Assembly (NCBI RefSeq): GCF_022096995.1
Contig: NZ_JACXGQ010000001.1
Span: 248,001 to 312,000, forward strand
Direction: 5' to 3'
Source of the DNA: Yoonia sp. I 8.24
GTDB lineage: Bacteria > Pseudomonadota > Alphaproteobacteria > Rhodobacterales > Rhodobacteraceae
DNA: 64,000 nt
Positions 53,588 to 61,420 of the stretch are shown here, one piece after another (position 1 is the first letter of the stretch; each line of letters begins with the position of its first letter). Under the pieces are notes generated by a model. It did no database searches. It had not been told where the DNA came from and saw only the letters and a program-made list of their open reading frames with translations. The position numbers and the translations under genes are program-made.

Positions 53588-54465
53588 CGGAACAGGCTTC
53601 CGCCAGAATTGGACCCATCGCTGCGCGGCACGCTCAGCAACCAATCACTGCCCGGAATATCGGGAAAGCCTTGAAAATTAACAAAGTTGCTGAATTTCTC
53701 GCGGCAGGTTTCTGCGCGCCTATCACAACCGGCAATCAAACGAAGACTGTCACCTGCCACGATAGGCGCTTTGATCGATTCCCATAAAGTAATTTCGCGG
53801 AGGTCGCCGATGACCGCGTCAGATTTAATAACGCCGCGCAGGCTTTCGGCTGCGCCGGACAAGACAATCAACTGCCCCTGCTCAAACCACCGGTCGTTGA
53901 ACGCGGGAACATCAGACAGCGTAAAGACCTGCCCGCCCGTATCACCGGCAAGAACGACATCTGTCGTAAATGTCGGGTCGCTCACATCAACGCCGCACCG
54001 CCCATCGCCAAGCAACGCACTACAGGTTTTCAAATACGACCGCCCCTGCGGTTGGTTCAGCGCCTCGGTCAAGCCGCGCAATTCCGCCTGAAAGCCGCCG
54101 CTCGCACGGGTGATTTCACCGATGGTGCCATAGAACCGGACCTTGCGCGCGCTTGGGTCATCCCATTGCACCAGCCAGGTCGTCACCTCTGCCCCATCAT
54201 AGCGGCCTGCATTGATATCGACCTCGGTGATCGCATCGGCGGAGAGCACCCCAATGGCTTCGGTGTTATTGACCGACAGCCCCGTAGTGCTGGCAAGCGC
54301 GCGTGCGCTCAACCCAGATTCAGGCGTGAAATCAACGCCATCAAATTGAATGGATTGGTCATGGTCGGTAAATCCAAGCGTCACCCCGTCGCTGCGTGTC
54401 ACCGCCCAGCAATAGCAAAGATGCGTGGCCTTGGTGTCGAGATGTGTCTGTAAAGCTGTGGTCAT
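53584..54465 (-). CDS. g13: GTA g13: baseplate hub protein (DUF2163)
   Basis: 293 residues. N-terminal DUF2163 part: TKATHLCYCWAVTRSDGVTLGFTDHDQSI and FTPESGLSARALASTTGLSVNNTEAIGVLS. The C-terminal phage_BR0599-type part has four conserved cysteines: CSALLGDGRCGVDVSDPTF and AGCDRRAETCREKFSNFVNFQGFPDIPG. In Rhodobacter capsulatus GTA the hub protein is reported to hold an Fe-S cluster, and these cysteines are the likely ligands here. Overlaps g12 and g14 by four bases each. Confidence 0.93.
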   Translation of the reverse strand: MTTALQTHLDTKATHLCYCWAVTRSDGVTLGFTDHDQSIQFDGVDFTPESGLSARALASTTGLSVNNTEAIGVLSADAITEVDINAGRYDGAEVTTWLVQWDDPSARKVRFYGTIGEITRASGGFQAELRGLTEALNQPQGRSYLKTCSALLGDGRCGVDVSDPTFTTDVVLAGDTGGQVFTLSDVPAFNDRWFEQGQLIVLSGAAESLRGVIKSDAVIGDLREITLWESIKAPIVAGDSLRLIAGCDRRAETCREKFSNFVNFQGFPDIPGSDWLLSVPRSDGSNSGGSLFR

Positions 54466-55094
54466 ACCCGCACCTCTACAACTGGTACATTCGGGATTTC
54501 GCCCGCCTGAAAATGCGACACAGATGTTTTGATCGCATCCGTATCAAAGCGCACCGGCACATCAAATTCATATCCTGCCGTCACATCTGCACCGATGTCT
54601 GGCGGGTGGGTGAACGTCAGTACCCCGGTATCGTGATCAATCGCGTAATCTGCCCCCTCAAGCTGAAGCACGCCGCCAATCGCCACGCGCACCGACCCCG
54701 GCACGGGCTTCGCAATCGGCCGCAGATATGTCGTGTCGCCCGAACGGTAGGTTTTGGTGATTTGGAACACGTCCGTGACCTCATCCCCTATCCCAATCAA
54801 CTGGTCCTCTGCATCTGTGTCCGCCGAAGGGGTGCAAGATTTAAAGTCGCTCCAATCCTTCCAGCGAAATCCAATGAGCTGCCCTTGGCGGGCCTCAAAG
54901 AACGCGATGAGCGTTTCAATATCGTCAAGTGACCGTAGCCCCATGCCTGCGTCATAACGACGACGTGCATGCGCCCACGGCGTGTTACGTTCTTCAAACC
55001 CGTTCGCAAGCGTAACAATATCCGTGCGTCGTTCGGGACCACCGACGGATCCAAGGCTCAGCGAGGCTGGAAAGCGAATGTCGTGAAATGCCAT
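54462..55094 (-). CDS. g12: GTA g12: distal tail protein (DUF2460)
   Basis: 210 residues. The DUF2460 hallmark FHDIRFPASLSLGSVGGPERRTDIVTLANGFEERNTPWAHARRRYDAGMGLRSLDDIETLIAFFEARQGQLIGFRWKDW is easily recognised. This protein forms the ring linking the tail tube to the hub. Overlaps g13 by four bases; 11 bases after g11. Confidence 0.95.
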   Translation of the reverse strand: MAFHDIRFPASLSLGSVGGPERRTDIVTLANGFEERNTPWAHARRRYDAGMGLRSLDDIETLIAFFEARQGQLIGFRWKDWSDFKSCTPSADTDAEDQLIGIGDEVTDVFQITKTYRSGDTTYLRPIAKPVPGSVRVAIGGVLQLEGADYAIDHDTGVLTFTHPPDIGADVTAGYEFDVPVRFDTDAIKTSVSHFQAGEIPNVPVVEVRV

Positions 55095-55105
55095 TGTTGA
55101 TGCTC

Positions 55106-55765
55106 CTACCTGTTACGTTGGCTGCGGCCCAAGGCGCGCGCCACCTGCGAGGCAACCTGCCCGTTTGATCGCTGAAAACTTTGCGCATCCGGGGTTGTAA
55201 TGTTCATATTGACGGTCACGGCGCTGCCCCCTTGGGTACGCACGCCCAACCGCCCATCTGCGCCCCGCGACAACGGCATGATGGCTTCGGGGCCTGCTTC
55301 GCCCATCAATCCGGTGCCCCCACGCATGGGAAAGGCAACAGGGCTGCTCACCACCCCGCCTTTGGCAAAGGGCATCACGCGGCCTTGCGAAAACGGTGCA
55401 CCATCTGCATAGGGCATCATGCTGGATACGGCGGCGTTGATCCCGTCGGACAGCATCCCACCAAAGTGGTTCATCACGGGGTTCACCGCCGCCGAATAGG
55501 CCGTGTTGACCATCGATTGCGCCAAGCCACCCAGTACGTCAGATAGTTTCGCGCCATCCAGTACCAGCCCATCAAAGGCGCGCCGCAACCCGCCCGAAAA
55601 CCCGCGCTCTAGATTTCCCAAATCGCGGGTGGTTTCAGCCAAGGATCCTTGCACGCCGCGCAATTGACTATCAAAGGCGGCGGTCACTTGCGCCGCGTCG
55701 CCGATGCTTTGTTCAAGCGCGGTGACATTGCTGTCGAGCTGGTCAATCTTATCTACATCATCCAT
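55106..55765 (-). CDS. g11: GTA g11: tape-measure protein
   Basis: 219 residues from MDDVDKIDQLDSN; the AAGGAG is six bases before this ATG, closer starts upstream are too near. It begins with a heptad-rich helical region (NVTALEQSIGDAAQVTAAFDSQLRGVQGSLAETTRDLGNLERGF) and then has short hydrophobic patches and a Gly-rich C-terminal part (PMRGGTGLMGEAGPEAIMPLSRGADGRLGVR) characteristic of phage tail tape-measure ends. The small size fits the short GTA tail. Confidence 0.9.
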   Translation of the reverse strand: MDDVDKIDQLDSNVTALEQSIGDAAQVTAAFDSQLRGVQGSLAETTRDLGNLERGFSGGLRRAFDGLVLDGAKLSDVLGGLAQSMVNTAYSAAVNPVMNHFGGMLSDGINAAVSSMMPYADGAPFSQGRVMPFAKGGVVSSPVAFPMRGGTGLMGEAGPEAIMPLSRGADGRLGVRTQGGSAVTVNMNITTPDAQSFQRSNGQVASQVARALGRSQRNR

Positions 55766-55961
55766 TTTCATTCTCCTTAAGCGCATCCGGGAACCGCGCT
55801 TCGAGCTCTGCAAGCCGGCTGCGCGCCATTGGGGTCGATATTTGGGCCAGCCCCAACATCACTTGCAGCTCTAGCGGGGTAAGCCCCCAAAACTGCGCGG
55901 GGGTCAGACGCAGCCCGTGCAGACCCGCCTGCATCAGCCCGCGCCAATCCAACCAGATCAT
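55758..55961 (-). CDS. GTA g10.1: small tail assembly chaperone
   Basis: 67 residues, MIWLDWRGLMQAGLHGLRLTPAQFWGLTPLELQVMLG, with the LTPAQFW-LTP-EL pattern typical of phage tail assembly chaperones. It overlaps g10 by four bases and g11 by eight. It probably supports tail assembly with g10. Confidence 0.85.
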   Translation of the reverse strand: MIWLDWRGLMQAGLHGLRLTPAQFWGLTPLELQVMLGLAQISTPMARSRLAELEARFPDALKENENG

Positions 55962-56272
55962 GCGGGCGGCGCGAAGGCCCGCGCGAGCAATGTGGCAGCC
56001 AATTGCGCGGCCCCGACCGGGCCACCCGCAATTTCAGCCGACATCAGATCATCCGCCGTGCCTTGCCAGCCGCCACCGCGCAAGCCAGCCACAACCACCG
56101 CCATCACATCGCGGCTTGAAAATGCGCCACCTTCAAAACGGCGGATCAAATCGATCAATGACCCTTCGCCAAGGCCCCCCTCCAACTCGGCCAATGCGCC
56201 AAGTGTCAGCTTGCAGACATAAGACACATCATCGATGCGCACTTCTGCCTCTCCCGTCCAAGGGTTCGCCAT
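55958..56272 (-). CDS. g10: GTA g10: GTA-family tail assembly protein
   Basis: 104 residues starting MANPWTGEAEVRIDDVSYVCKLTLGALAELEGGLGEGSLIDLIRRFEGG. This is the GTA g10 family, resembling the first tail-chaperone protein of siphophages, which is encoded between the tail tube and tape measure. Shares its start base with the end of g9. Confidence 0.88.
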   Translation of the reverse strand: MANPWTGEAEVRIDDVSYVCKLTLGALAELEGGLGEGSLIDLIRRFEGGAFSSRDVMAVVVAGLRGGGWQGTADDLMSAEIAGGPVGAAQLAATLLARAFAPPA

Positions 56273-56688
56273 TAGATCAACGCCGTAAAGGTCAGCGCAC
56301 CCGCAGAGGCCAGCGATAGCTCGTAAGTCGCTTCGCCATTATGCGACCCGGCATATTCGATTGACGTGATTTGAAACGGGCCTTCGACGGTGCCAAAATC
56401 AGGGATGATCACCTGAAAATCTGGAGTTTCACCGTCAAAGAAAATCTGGCGCGCACGTTCATCGGTCGCTTCATCCTTGAACACGCCTGAACCCGAGATT
56501 GACGCGGTTTTTACACCTGCCCCACCCAGAATTTCGCGCCAGCCACCTGTGCTTTCTAGACTGGTGACATCAACCGTTTCCGCATTGAAACTAATCCGCG
56601 TGGCCCGCAGCCCCGCAGCCGTTTCAAACAAGCCACCGCCCGTCATGTCGATCTTGACCAACAGGTCTTTTCCGTTTTGCGCTACCAT
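56272..56688 (-). CDS. g9: GTA g9: major tail tube protein
   Basis: 138 residues. TP901-1-family major tail protein: AQNGKDLLVKIDMTGGGLFETAAGLRATRISFNAETVDVTSLESTGGWREILGGAGVKTASISGSGVF, with alternating beta-strands typical of tail tube subunits. It stacks into the hexameric tube through which DNA passes. Confidence 0.93.
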   Translation of the reverse strand: MVAQNGKDLLVKIDMTGGGLFETAAGLRATRISFNAETVDVTSLESTGGWREILGGAGVKTASISGSGVFKDEATDERARQIFFDGETPDFQVIIPDFGTVEGPFQITSIEYAGSHNGEATYELSLASAGALTFTALI

Positions 56689-56709
56689 TGCTGATACTCC
56701 GTTATGAAA

Positions 56710-57123
56710 TTAAGCGTCATCCGCGACACGCGCGCGGAAAATCAAATTGATCTGGCGGACATCACCCGTGCCAACGCGGGCGGCCTTTGCCTTGTAGAAA
56801 TTCAGCGACACCAGCGCGCCGCGTGTCAGGGTCAAATCCGCATCCACCAATGCATCTGACACGGCGGCAGCAGCGGTCTTCGCCGTTGAAAACCCAGCCG
56901 TTTCCGTCACCACAGTGACCGTGAATTCATGCAAAGCCCCGCCACCCGTCTTATCGGATGCATCGCGCACGTCTTCTGATCCAAGCACCACGTAAAGCGC
57001 AGGCAATGTACCGCTGGGCAGCGCATCATAAATCGCCGTGCCAACAAGCGCCGTCAGGTCCGGATCAGCCGTCAACTGCCCGTAAACAGCCGTTTGAAGT
57101 GCCGAAGCAACGCCATAGCTCAT
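56710..57123 (-). CDS. g8: GTA g8: tail terminator-type protein (DUF3168)
   Basis: 137 residues. DUF3168 pattern: ALQTAVYGQLTADPDLTALVGTAIYDALPSGTLPALYVVLGSEDVRDASD and HEFTVTVVTETAGFSTAKTAAAAVSDAL. Caps the tail tube and joins it to the head connector. Overlaps g7 by four bases. Confidence 0.92.
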   Translation of the reverse strand: MSYGVASALQTAVYGQLTADPDLTALVGTAIYDALPSGTLPALYVVLGSEDVRDASDKTGGGALHEFTVTVVTETAGFSTAKTAAAAVSDALVDADLTLTRGALVSLNFYKAKAARVGTGDVRQINLIFRARVADDA

Positions 57124-57458
57124 GATGCTGTCTCCTCGGTTGCGTGACAGGTCAGAAACCGCGCATCGGTGTCTTTTTCAGCCACGGCAGTAATGTTGAA
57201 AATGCGGGTGCCATTACGAAACCGCTGCCCCGCGATTGGGCGCGATGGCGCGCCTTCAGGGGCCGCGCGCACCGTAATCCGGTAAGGCACACGCGACACC
57301 GTCGCCGCAAAAGCCGCCGTTTCACGCCCGGACCCCGCTTTGAGTTCTGCCCAGAGCGTGCCTAGCGGTTCCCACTGACGAATATAGCCGCCCGCGCCAT
57401 CGCTGATCTGCTGCGGCGCCTCAAGCACCAGCGCGCGGGTCAATTGCGGCATTCTCAT
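57120..57458 (-). CDS. g7: GTA g7: head closure/stopper protein
   Basis: 112 residues. Phage head-tail adaptor family: LTRALVLEAPQQISDGAGGYIRQWEPLGTLWAELKAGSGRE, RVPYRITVRAAPEGAPSRPIAGQRFRNGTRIFNITAVAEKD. Serves as stopper between adaptor and tail. Overlaps g6 and g8 by four bases. Confidence 0.92.
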   Translation of the reverse strand: MRMPQLTRALVLEAPQQISDGAGGYIRQWEPLGTLWAELKAGSGRETAAFAATVSRVPYRITVRAAPEGAPSRPIAGQRFRNGTRIFNITAVAEKDTDARFLTCHATEETAS

Positions 57459-58048
57459 AGCGGGCCACCCATGAACAGGCGGACGGTCCGGTATTGTTCA
57501 ATCAGCGCGCTCACGCCAAATGGCATCGACGGGGTGCCATGGGTCACATCATGGCGGTATTCATAGTAATGCGCAGCAAGCATCAGCACGGCCTGCGCCA
57601 AATCGGCAGGCAGATCAGACCATTCTGGCCCGTAACCCGCCAGCAGCCCAATGCGGACACGGCCATTGGTTGGGATCGCGGGCAGGCTTGTGCCACTGGC
57701 CTTAAGGCTGGGCCGCTGCATATCAGGTTCAAGATACCAACTATCGGCGGCGGTCTCAGCGCCTTCCAACGTAATCAACGCCACCTCAGAAATGGCGCTG
57801 ACCGGGGCCACGGGCAGCGGTTGCCGCCGTGCATCGCGCCAGCCGGTCAGGGTCCAGCTGAAACTGCGCTCAATCAAGATTTTCCCGGTGCGGGCTTCGA
57901 TCGCGGCCATTGCGGCGCGCAGATAGCTTTCCAGCACCCCATCCTGAAGCCCATCATCCGAGAAACCCGAACCAAGGCGCATATGGTCTTTGAATTGTGC
58001 GACCGGCAGCGCCAATTGCGGCACGGTGGTCTCTTCGACTAACATCAT
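57455..58048 (-). CDS. g6: GTA g6: head-tail adaptor protein
   Basis: 197 residues from MMLVEETTVPQLALPVAQFKDHMRLG; GGAG seven bases upstream decides for this ATG. gp6-like connector features: helical N-terminus with KDHMRLGSGFSDDGLQDGVLESYLRAAMAAIEARTGKILIERSFSWTLTGW and LPADLAQAVLMLAAHYYEYRHDV near the end. Forms the ring below the portal. Confidence 0.9.
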   Translation of the reverse strand: MMLVEETTVPQLALPVAQFKDHMRLGSGFSDDGLQDGVLESYLRAAMAAIEARTGKILIERSFSWTLTGWRDARRQPLPVAPVSAISEVALITLEGAETAADSWYLEPDMQRPSLKASGTSLPAIPTNGRVRIGLLAGYGPEWSDLPADLAQAVLMLAAHYYEYRHDVTHGTPSMPFGVSALIEQYRTVRLFMGGPL

Positions 58049-58095
58049 GGATTTACTCCGAAAATATCTGATCTTGCGACCGTTGTGATCAAATC

Positions 58096-58197
58096 CCCCG
58101 GACGCGCGACCCCCTCGCATCACTCGGACGGAAGCAAGCAGCTAGACAATGCGAGATTGCCTATGCGTCCGGGGACCAAGGGCGCGGACGCCCTTGG
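58096..58197. other. Structured RNA spacer between g5 and g6
   Basis: Three nested or adjacent inverted repeats fill the gap after the capsid gene: CCCCGGACGC (58096-58105) with GCGTCCGGGG (58165-58174); inside it CTCGCAT (58114-58120) with ATGCGAG (58149-58155); then CCAAGGGCG (58176-58184) with CGCCCTTGG (58189-58197). All arms are perfectly complementary. No T-run follows, so it is more likely an mRNA stabiliser or partial terminator that keeps capsid message abundant. Confidence 0.7.
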
Positions 58198-58211
58198 CTT
58201 TCACGCCAGTT

Positions 58212-59393
58212 TTAGCTGGTCGCGAACTTCAACAGTTTGATCGCGCCAAAGTCGCTCACGGCACCGCCAACGCGCTTGGTGGCGTAAAAAAGCACATGCG
58301 GTTTGGCAGAGAACGGATCGCGCAGCACGCGCAGATCAGGGCGTTCGGCAACGGTGTAGCCTGCGCCAAAATCACCAAAGGCAATCGCCATCGCATCTGC
58401 CGCGATGTCGGGCATGTCTTCGGCAATCAGCACAGGATAGCCCATCAGACGTGCAGGCTCGCCCGCAGCCAGACCATCAGACCACAAGAAACGGCCGTCG
58501 TTATCTTTGAGCTTGCGGATAGTGCCTGCTGTCTTGGAATTCATCACAAATGTGCCGTTGGCGCGGTATTCCGCACCCAGCGCATAGACCAGATCAACAA
58601 TCGCATCGCCGCCATCAATACCGCCAGCAGTGCCAGTGGGCACATAGCCTATGTTGCCCCAGGCCCAGACGTCATTGTCGACAGTTGGATAGGTCAGAAC
58701 ACCCATCGGTTTGTCCACGCCGTCGCCATCGATAAAGGCACCCGCTTCGGAACGTGCGAATTTATCGGCAATACGCCCGGCCAGCCAACCTTCGATGTCA
58801 AATGCACTATCATCCAGCAGACGCTGTGATGCTTTGGGCAACGCTGATAATTCGTGCAGCGGGATTGTGATCCGGTCGATCTGCGGTGTGTCGGTTTCAA
58901 CGGTTGATCCGGCTTCGGTCGCCCAGCCTGCGCCCATTTCCGTGTGATCCACCAGCACGTCATATGATGTTGCGTCCACGCTGACCACATTGGCCACAGC
59001 GCGGATTGATGCAGTCGATGACAGCGTCCCTTTGATCGTCTCCGAGGTTTGCGGATCTACCAAGTAACCGCCATCCGCAGCCACGGATGTGTTCAGCGAT
59101 TTGCCGTCTAGCTCCAGTCCGCGCAGCGCATCATCATCACCTGAACGCAGATAAGCGGCAAAGGCCTTTTGATGCGGTGCATCTTGTACCGCCGTGTTTG
59201 CCAATGCGGCACGTGATGTCATCATCGTTTTACGATCCAGCTTGTTCATCCGGTCATCCTGTTTTTGAAGTTTGGCATTAATGCCGTGGGAAAAGTCTTT
59301 GAATTCATTCATGAACCCGGAAATTGCCGCGTTCAGTTCTTGCGCCGGAGACACGTCTTCTCCGACCCGAGAATGGCTCTCAGTTTTGCTCAT
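58212..59393 (-). CDS. g5: GTA g5: major capsid protein (HK97 fold)
   Basis: 393 residues from MSKTESHSRVGEDV, preceded by AAGGAC; the longer frame is non-coding. An N-terminal helical scaffold-like delta domain (NAAISGFMNEFKDFSHGINAKLQKQDDRMNKLDRKTM) would be removed by the g4 protease, leaving the HK97 fold that begins near KSLNTSVAADGGYLVDPQTSETI and ends with TVAERPDLRVLRDPFSAKPHVLFYATKRVGG. This is the main particle protein. Confidence 0.96.
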   Translation of the reverse strand: MSKTESHSRVGEDVSPAQELNAAISGFMNEFKDFSHGINAKLQKQDDRMNKLDRKTMMTSRAALANTAVQDAPHQKAFAAYLRSGDDDALRGLELDGKSLNTSVAADGGYLVDPQTSETIKGTLSSTASIRAVANVVSVDATSYDVLVDHTEMGAGWATEAGSTVETDTPQIDRITIPLHELSALPKASQRLLDDSAFDIEGWLAGRIADKFARSEAGAFIDGDGVDKPMGVLTYPTVDNDVWAWGNIGYVPTGTAGGIDGGDAIVDLVYALGAEYRANGTFVMNSKTAGTIRKLKDNDGRFLWSDGLAAGEPARLMGYPVLIAEDMPDIAADAMAIAFGDFGAGYTVAERPDLRVLRDPFSAKPHVLFYATKRVGGAVSDFGAIKLLKFATS

Positions 59394-59424
59394 CACTCTG
59401 TCCTTTGATCGTGATCTGGGCGGG

Positions 59425-59955
59425 TTAGTCCCGCGCCATAAGACGGCGGGCATCGTCAAATGCCTGCGCCAAACCGCGCATCGTAGCAGCAGCAGGGTCA
59501 TCACCCTTGGCCGCAACACGCGCATCGTGCAGCATGGGGAATGTCACCAATGACACCTCCCACAACTCTAGCTGAGACAAAAGGCGTCCACCTTTGTCGT
59601 TCTTTTGGGACTTCACCGTGCGGTAGCCGATGGACAAGCCATCAATCGCCCCCGCCGTCACAAGCGACGCGGCTTCGCGCCCTTTGGCGACATCGGTGAG
59701 CAATCGGCCTTTGACCCAAAGCCCGTTGTCGTCTTCGCGGACCTCGTCCCAAACCCCAATCGGCTGGGCCGGATCATGCTGCCAGAGCATTTTGATCTGG
59801 CGGCCTTGCGCCAGCGACCCGGCATAGGCCCCCGGCAGAACCGTATCACCGCCCTGATCCGCCTGCCCAAATAGTGACGCGTAACCACTGATCACCGATC
59901 CATCGGTCACGGTAACATCCGCGCCCACGGTACAAAATTTATGTTCCAAACTCAT
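59425..59955 (-). CDS. g4: GTA g4: prohead protease (HK97 family)
   Basis: 176 residues. VISGYASLFGQADQGGDTVLPGAY, KMLWQHDPAQPIGVWDEV with the catalytic His, and LVTAGAIDGLSIGYRTV with the catalytic Ser are the HK97 protease motifs. It trims the capsid protein scaffold. Overlaps the preceding small gene by four bases. Confidence 0.94.
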   Translation of the reverse strand: MSLEHKFCTVGADVTVTDGSVISGYASLFGQADQGGDTVLPGAYAGSLAQGRQIKMLWQHDPAQPIGVWDEVREDDNGLWVKGRLLTDVAKGREAASLVTAGAIDGLSIGYRTVKSQKNDKGGRLLSQLELWEVSLVTFPMLHDARVAAKGDDPAAATMRGLAQAFDDARRLMARD

Positions 59956-60158
59956 AGCGTTCTCCCGCTGAGTGCTTTTACGATCTCAAAAACCAACAGC
60001 CCAAAGCAGCTGCATACGATCAACCAAATTTGCCATTCCAGACGGGTGATCATTGTTTCAATACGCCCAAGCCGCAGATCCACCTGCGCAAACCAAAAAT
60101 CTGATACGGGCGGGCTGTTGTGCGGCTGGCCCTTTAGGTCGACAACATTATGATCCAT
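59952..60158 (-). CDS. g3.5: GTA g3.5: small membrane-segment protein
   Basis: 68 residues from MDHNVVDLKGQPHNSPP. A hydrophobic segment (about 39-60, LEWQIWLIVCSCFGLLVFEIVKAL) follows a helical part (DLRLGRIETMITRLEWQI). A small gene at this place between portal and protease is regular in GTA clusters; function not established. Overlaps g3 by 11 bases and g4 by four. Confidence 0.8.
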   Translation of the reverse strand: MDHNVVDLKGQPHNSPPVSDFWFAQVDLRLGRIETMITRLEWQIWLIVCSCFGLLVFEIVKALSGRTL

Positions 60159-61329
60159 CGCCGACCTCAAGCGCAGGCAATCCCAAAAGCGCGCGTTTCT
60201 CGGCATCGGTCAAAAACGCCGCCTCGCCCACACGGCGCCACTGCGCGTCACGCTCAACCGACAGCGCTGGGATTTGATCTAAATCCGGGCGTAGTTCAAA
60301 CTGTTCGCCTGTGAAATCAGTCAGCCAATCGGCAATTGTACTGGTCACACGCGTCACCAAGGGCAACACGGTCAACCGGTAAAACGCCCGGTTCGATTCT
60401 TGGTAATTTGCATAGGTCGCATCGCCCGGAATTCCCAGCAGCATCGGCGGCACACCAAACGCAATCGCAATTTCACGCGCAGCAGCCTCTTTGGTTTTCT
60501 GGAATTCCATGTCGGATGGCGAAAACCCCATCGGCTTCCAATCCAAGCCCCCTTCAAGCAACATCGGACGGCCCGCATTGCGCGCGCCTTGGTGCTGGGT
60601 TTCCATTTCAACCAGCAACCGGTCATATTGATCTGCCGACAGTGACGCTTGGCCATCCGCACCGCGATACACAATCGCACCAGACGGGCGGGCCGCATTA
60701 TCAAGCAATGCCTTGGACCAACGCGACGCGGCATTGTGCACATCCACCGCGTTGGCCGCCGCCTGCAACGCAGATAGACCGTAATGATCATCTTGCGGGT
60801 GAAAGCTTTTGAGGTGGCAAATCGGGCCCTGCCCGTCAGCCATCGCAAAGCGATGCTTGCGCCCGTTGACCGCATATTCATAACCCACCGGCCAGCCATC
60901 AGCGCCCGGCACAATCGACATTCGATCAGAACGCAACACATGCAGTTCAAGCGGCAGACCTTCGTCGCCCACGGCCTCAAGATAGCCATTGCCGGTCAGC
61001 AAAAGCTGCCCCACTGCGGCCTCGAACAATTCCGCACGCCCCTGCGCCCCATTTGGGCGGTTCAGCAGTGTTAGGACCGGGTGTGTGTCATAACGGCGCT
61101 CTGCGTCTTGCAAGACCAGCGGAATGGCCGCCGCGGCCTCTGCGATCATTTTGACCGCGCGAAATCCAATTGGATTATTGGTAAACCCGGTGCGGGTGAG
61201 CGAGACAGCGTCACGCGGGCTCCATGCCACACGCCCCGCACCCGACATCGCCATGACACGGCCAGTTGCCGACGCTTTCGCTTCGGGAACTGTGTCATCT
61301 GACGTGGTGCGGTTAAAGAATTCGAACAT
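60148..61329 (-). CDS. g3: GTA g3: portal protein
   Basis: 393 residues of the HK97 portal family: NPIGFRAVKMIAEAAAAIPLVLQD, LLNRPNGAQGRAELFEAAVGQLLLTGNGYLEAV, SKALLDNAARPSGAIVYRG, then FSPSDMEFQKTKEAAAREIAIAFGVPPMLLGIPGDATYANYQESNRAFYRLTVLPL. Forms the dodecameric DNA entry/exit ring. A 91-base spacer separates it from g2. Confidence 0.95.
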   Translation of the reverse strand: MFEFFNRTTSDDTVPEAKASATGRVMAMSGAGRVAWSPRDAVSLTRTGFTNNPIGFRAVKMIAEAAAAIPLVLQDAERRYDTHPVLTLLNRPNGAQGRAELFEAAVGQLLLTGNGYLEAVGDEGLPLELHVLRSDRMSIVPGADGWPVGYEYAVNGRKHRFAMADGQGPICHLKSFHPQDDHYGLSALQAAANAVDVHNAASRWSKALLDNAARPSGAIVYRGADGQASLSADQYDRLLVEMETQHQGARNAGRPMLLEGGLDWKPMGFSPSDMEFQKTKEAAAREIAIAFGVPPMLLGIPGDATYANYQESNRAFYRLTVLPLVTRVTSTIADWLTDFTGEQFELRPDLDQIPALSVERDAQWRRVGEAAFLTDAEKRALLGLPALEVGDGS

Positions 61330-61420
61330 CCAAATCTCCTTGGTGCAATCGTTGAAAACAATTTGCGCTGAATTGATTGTGAAATTGGTAGGGGCGCGTA
61401 CGCACCCCTACGCAACGGGG

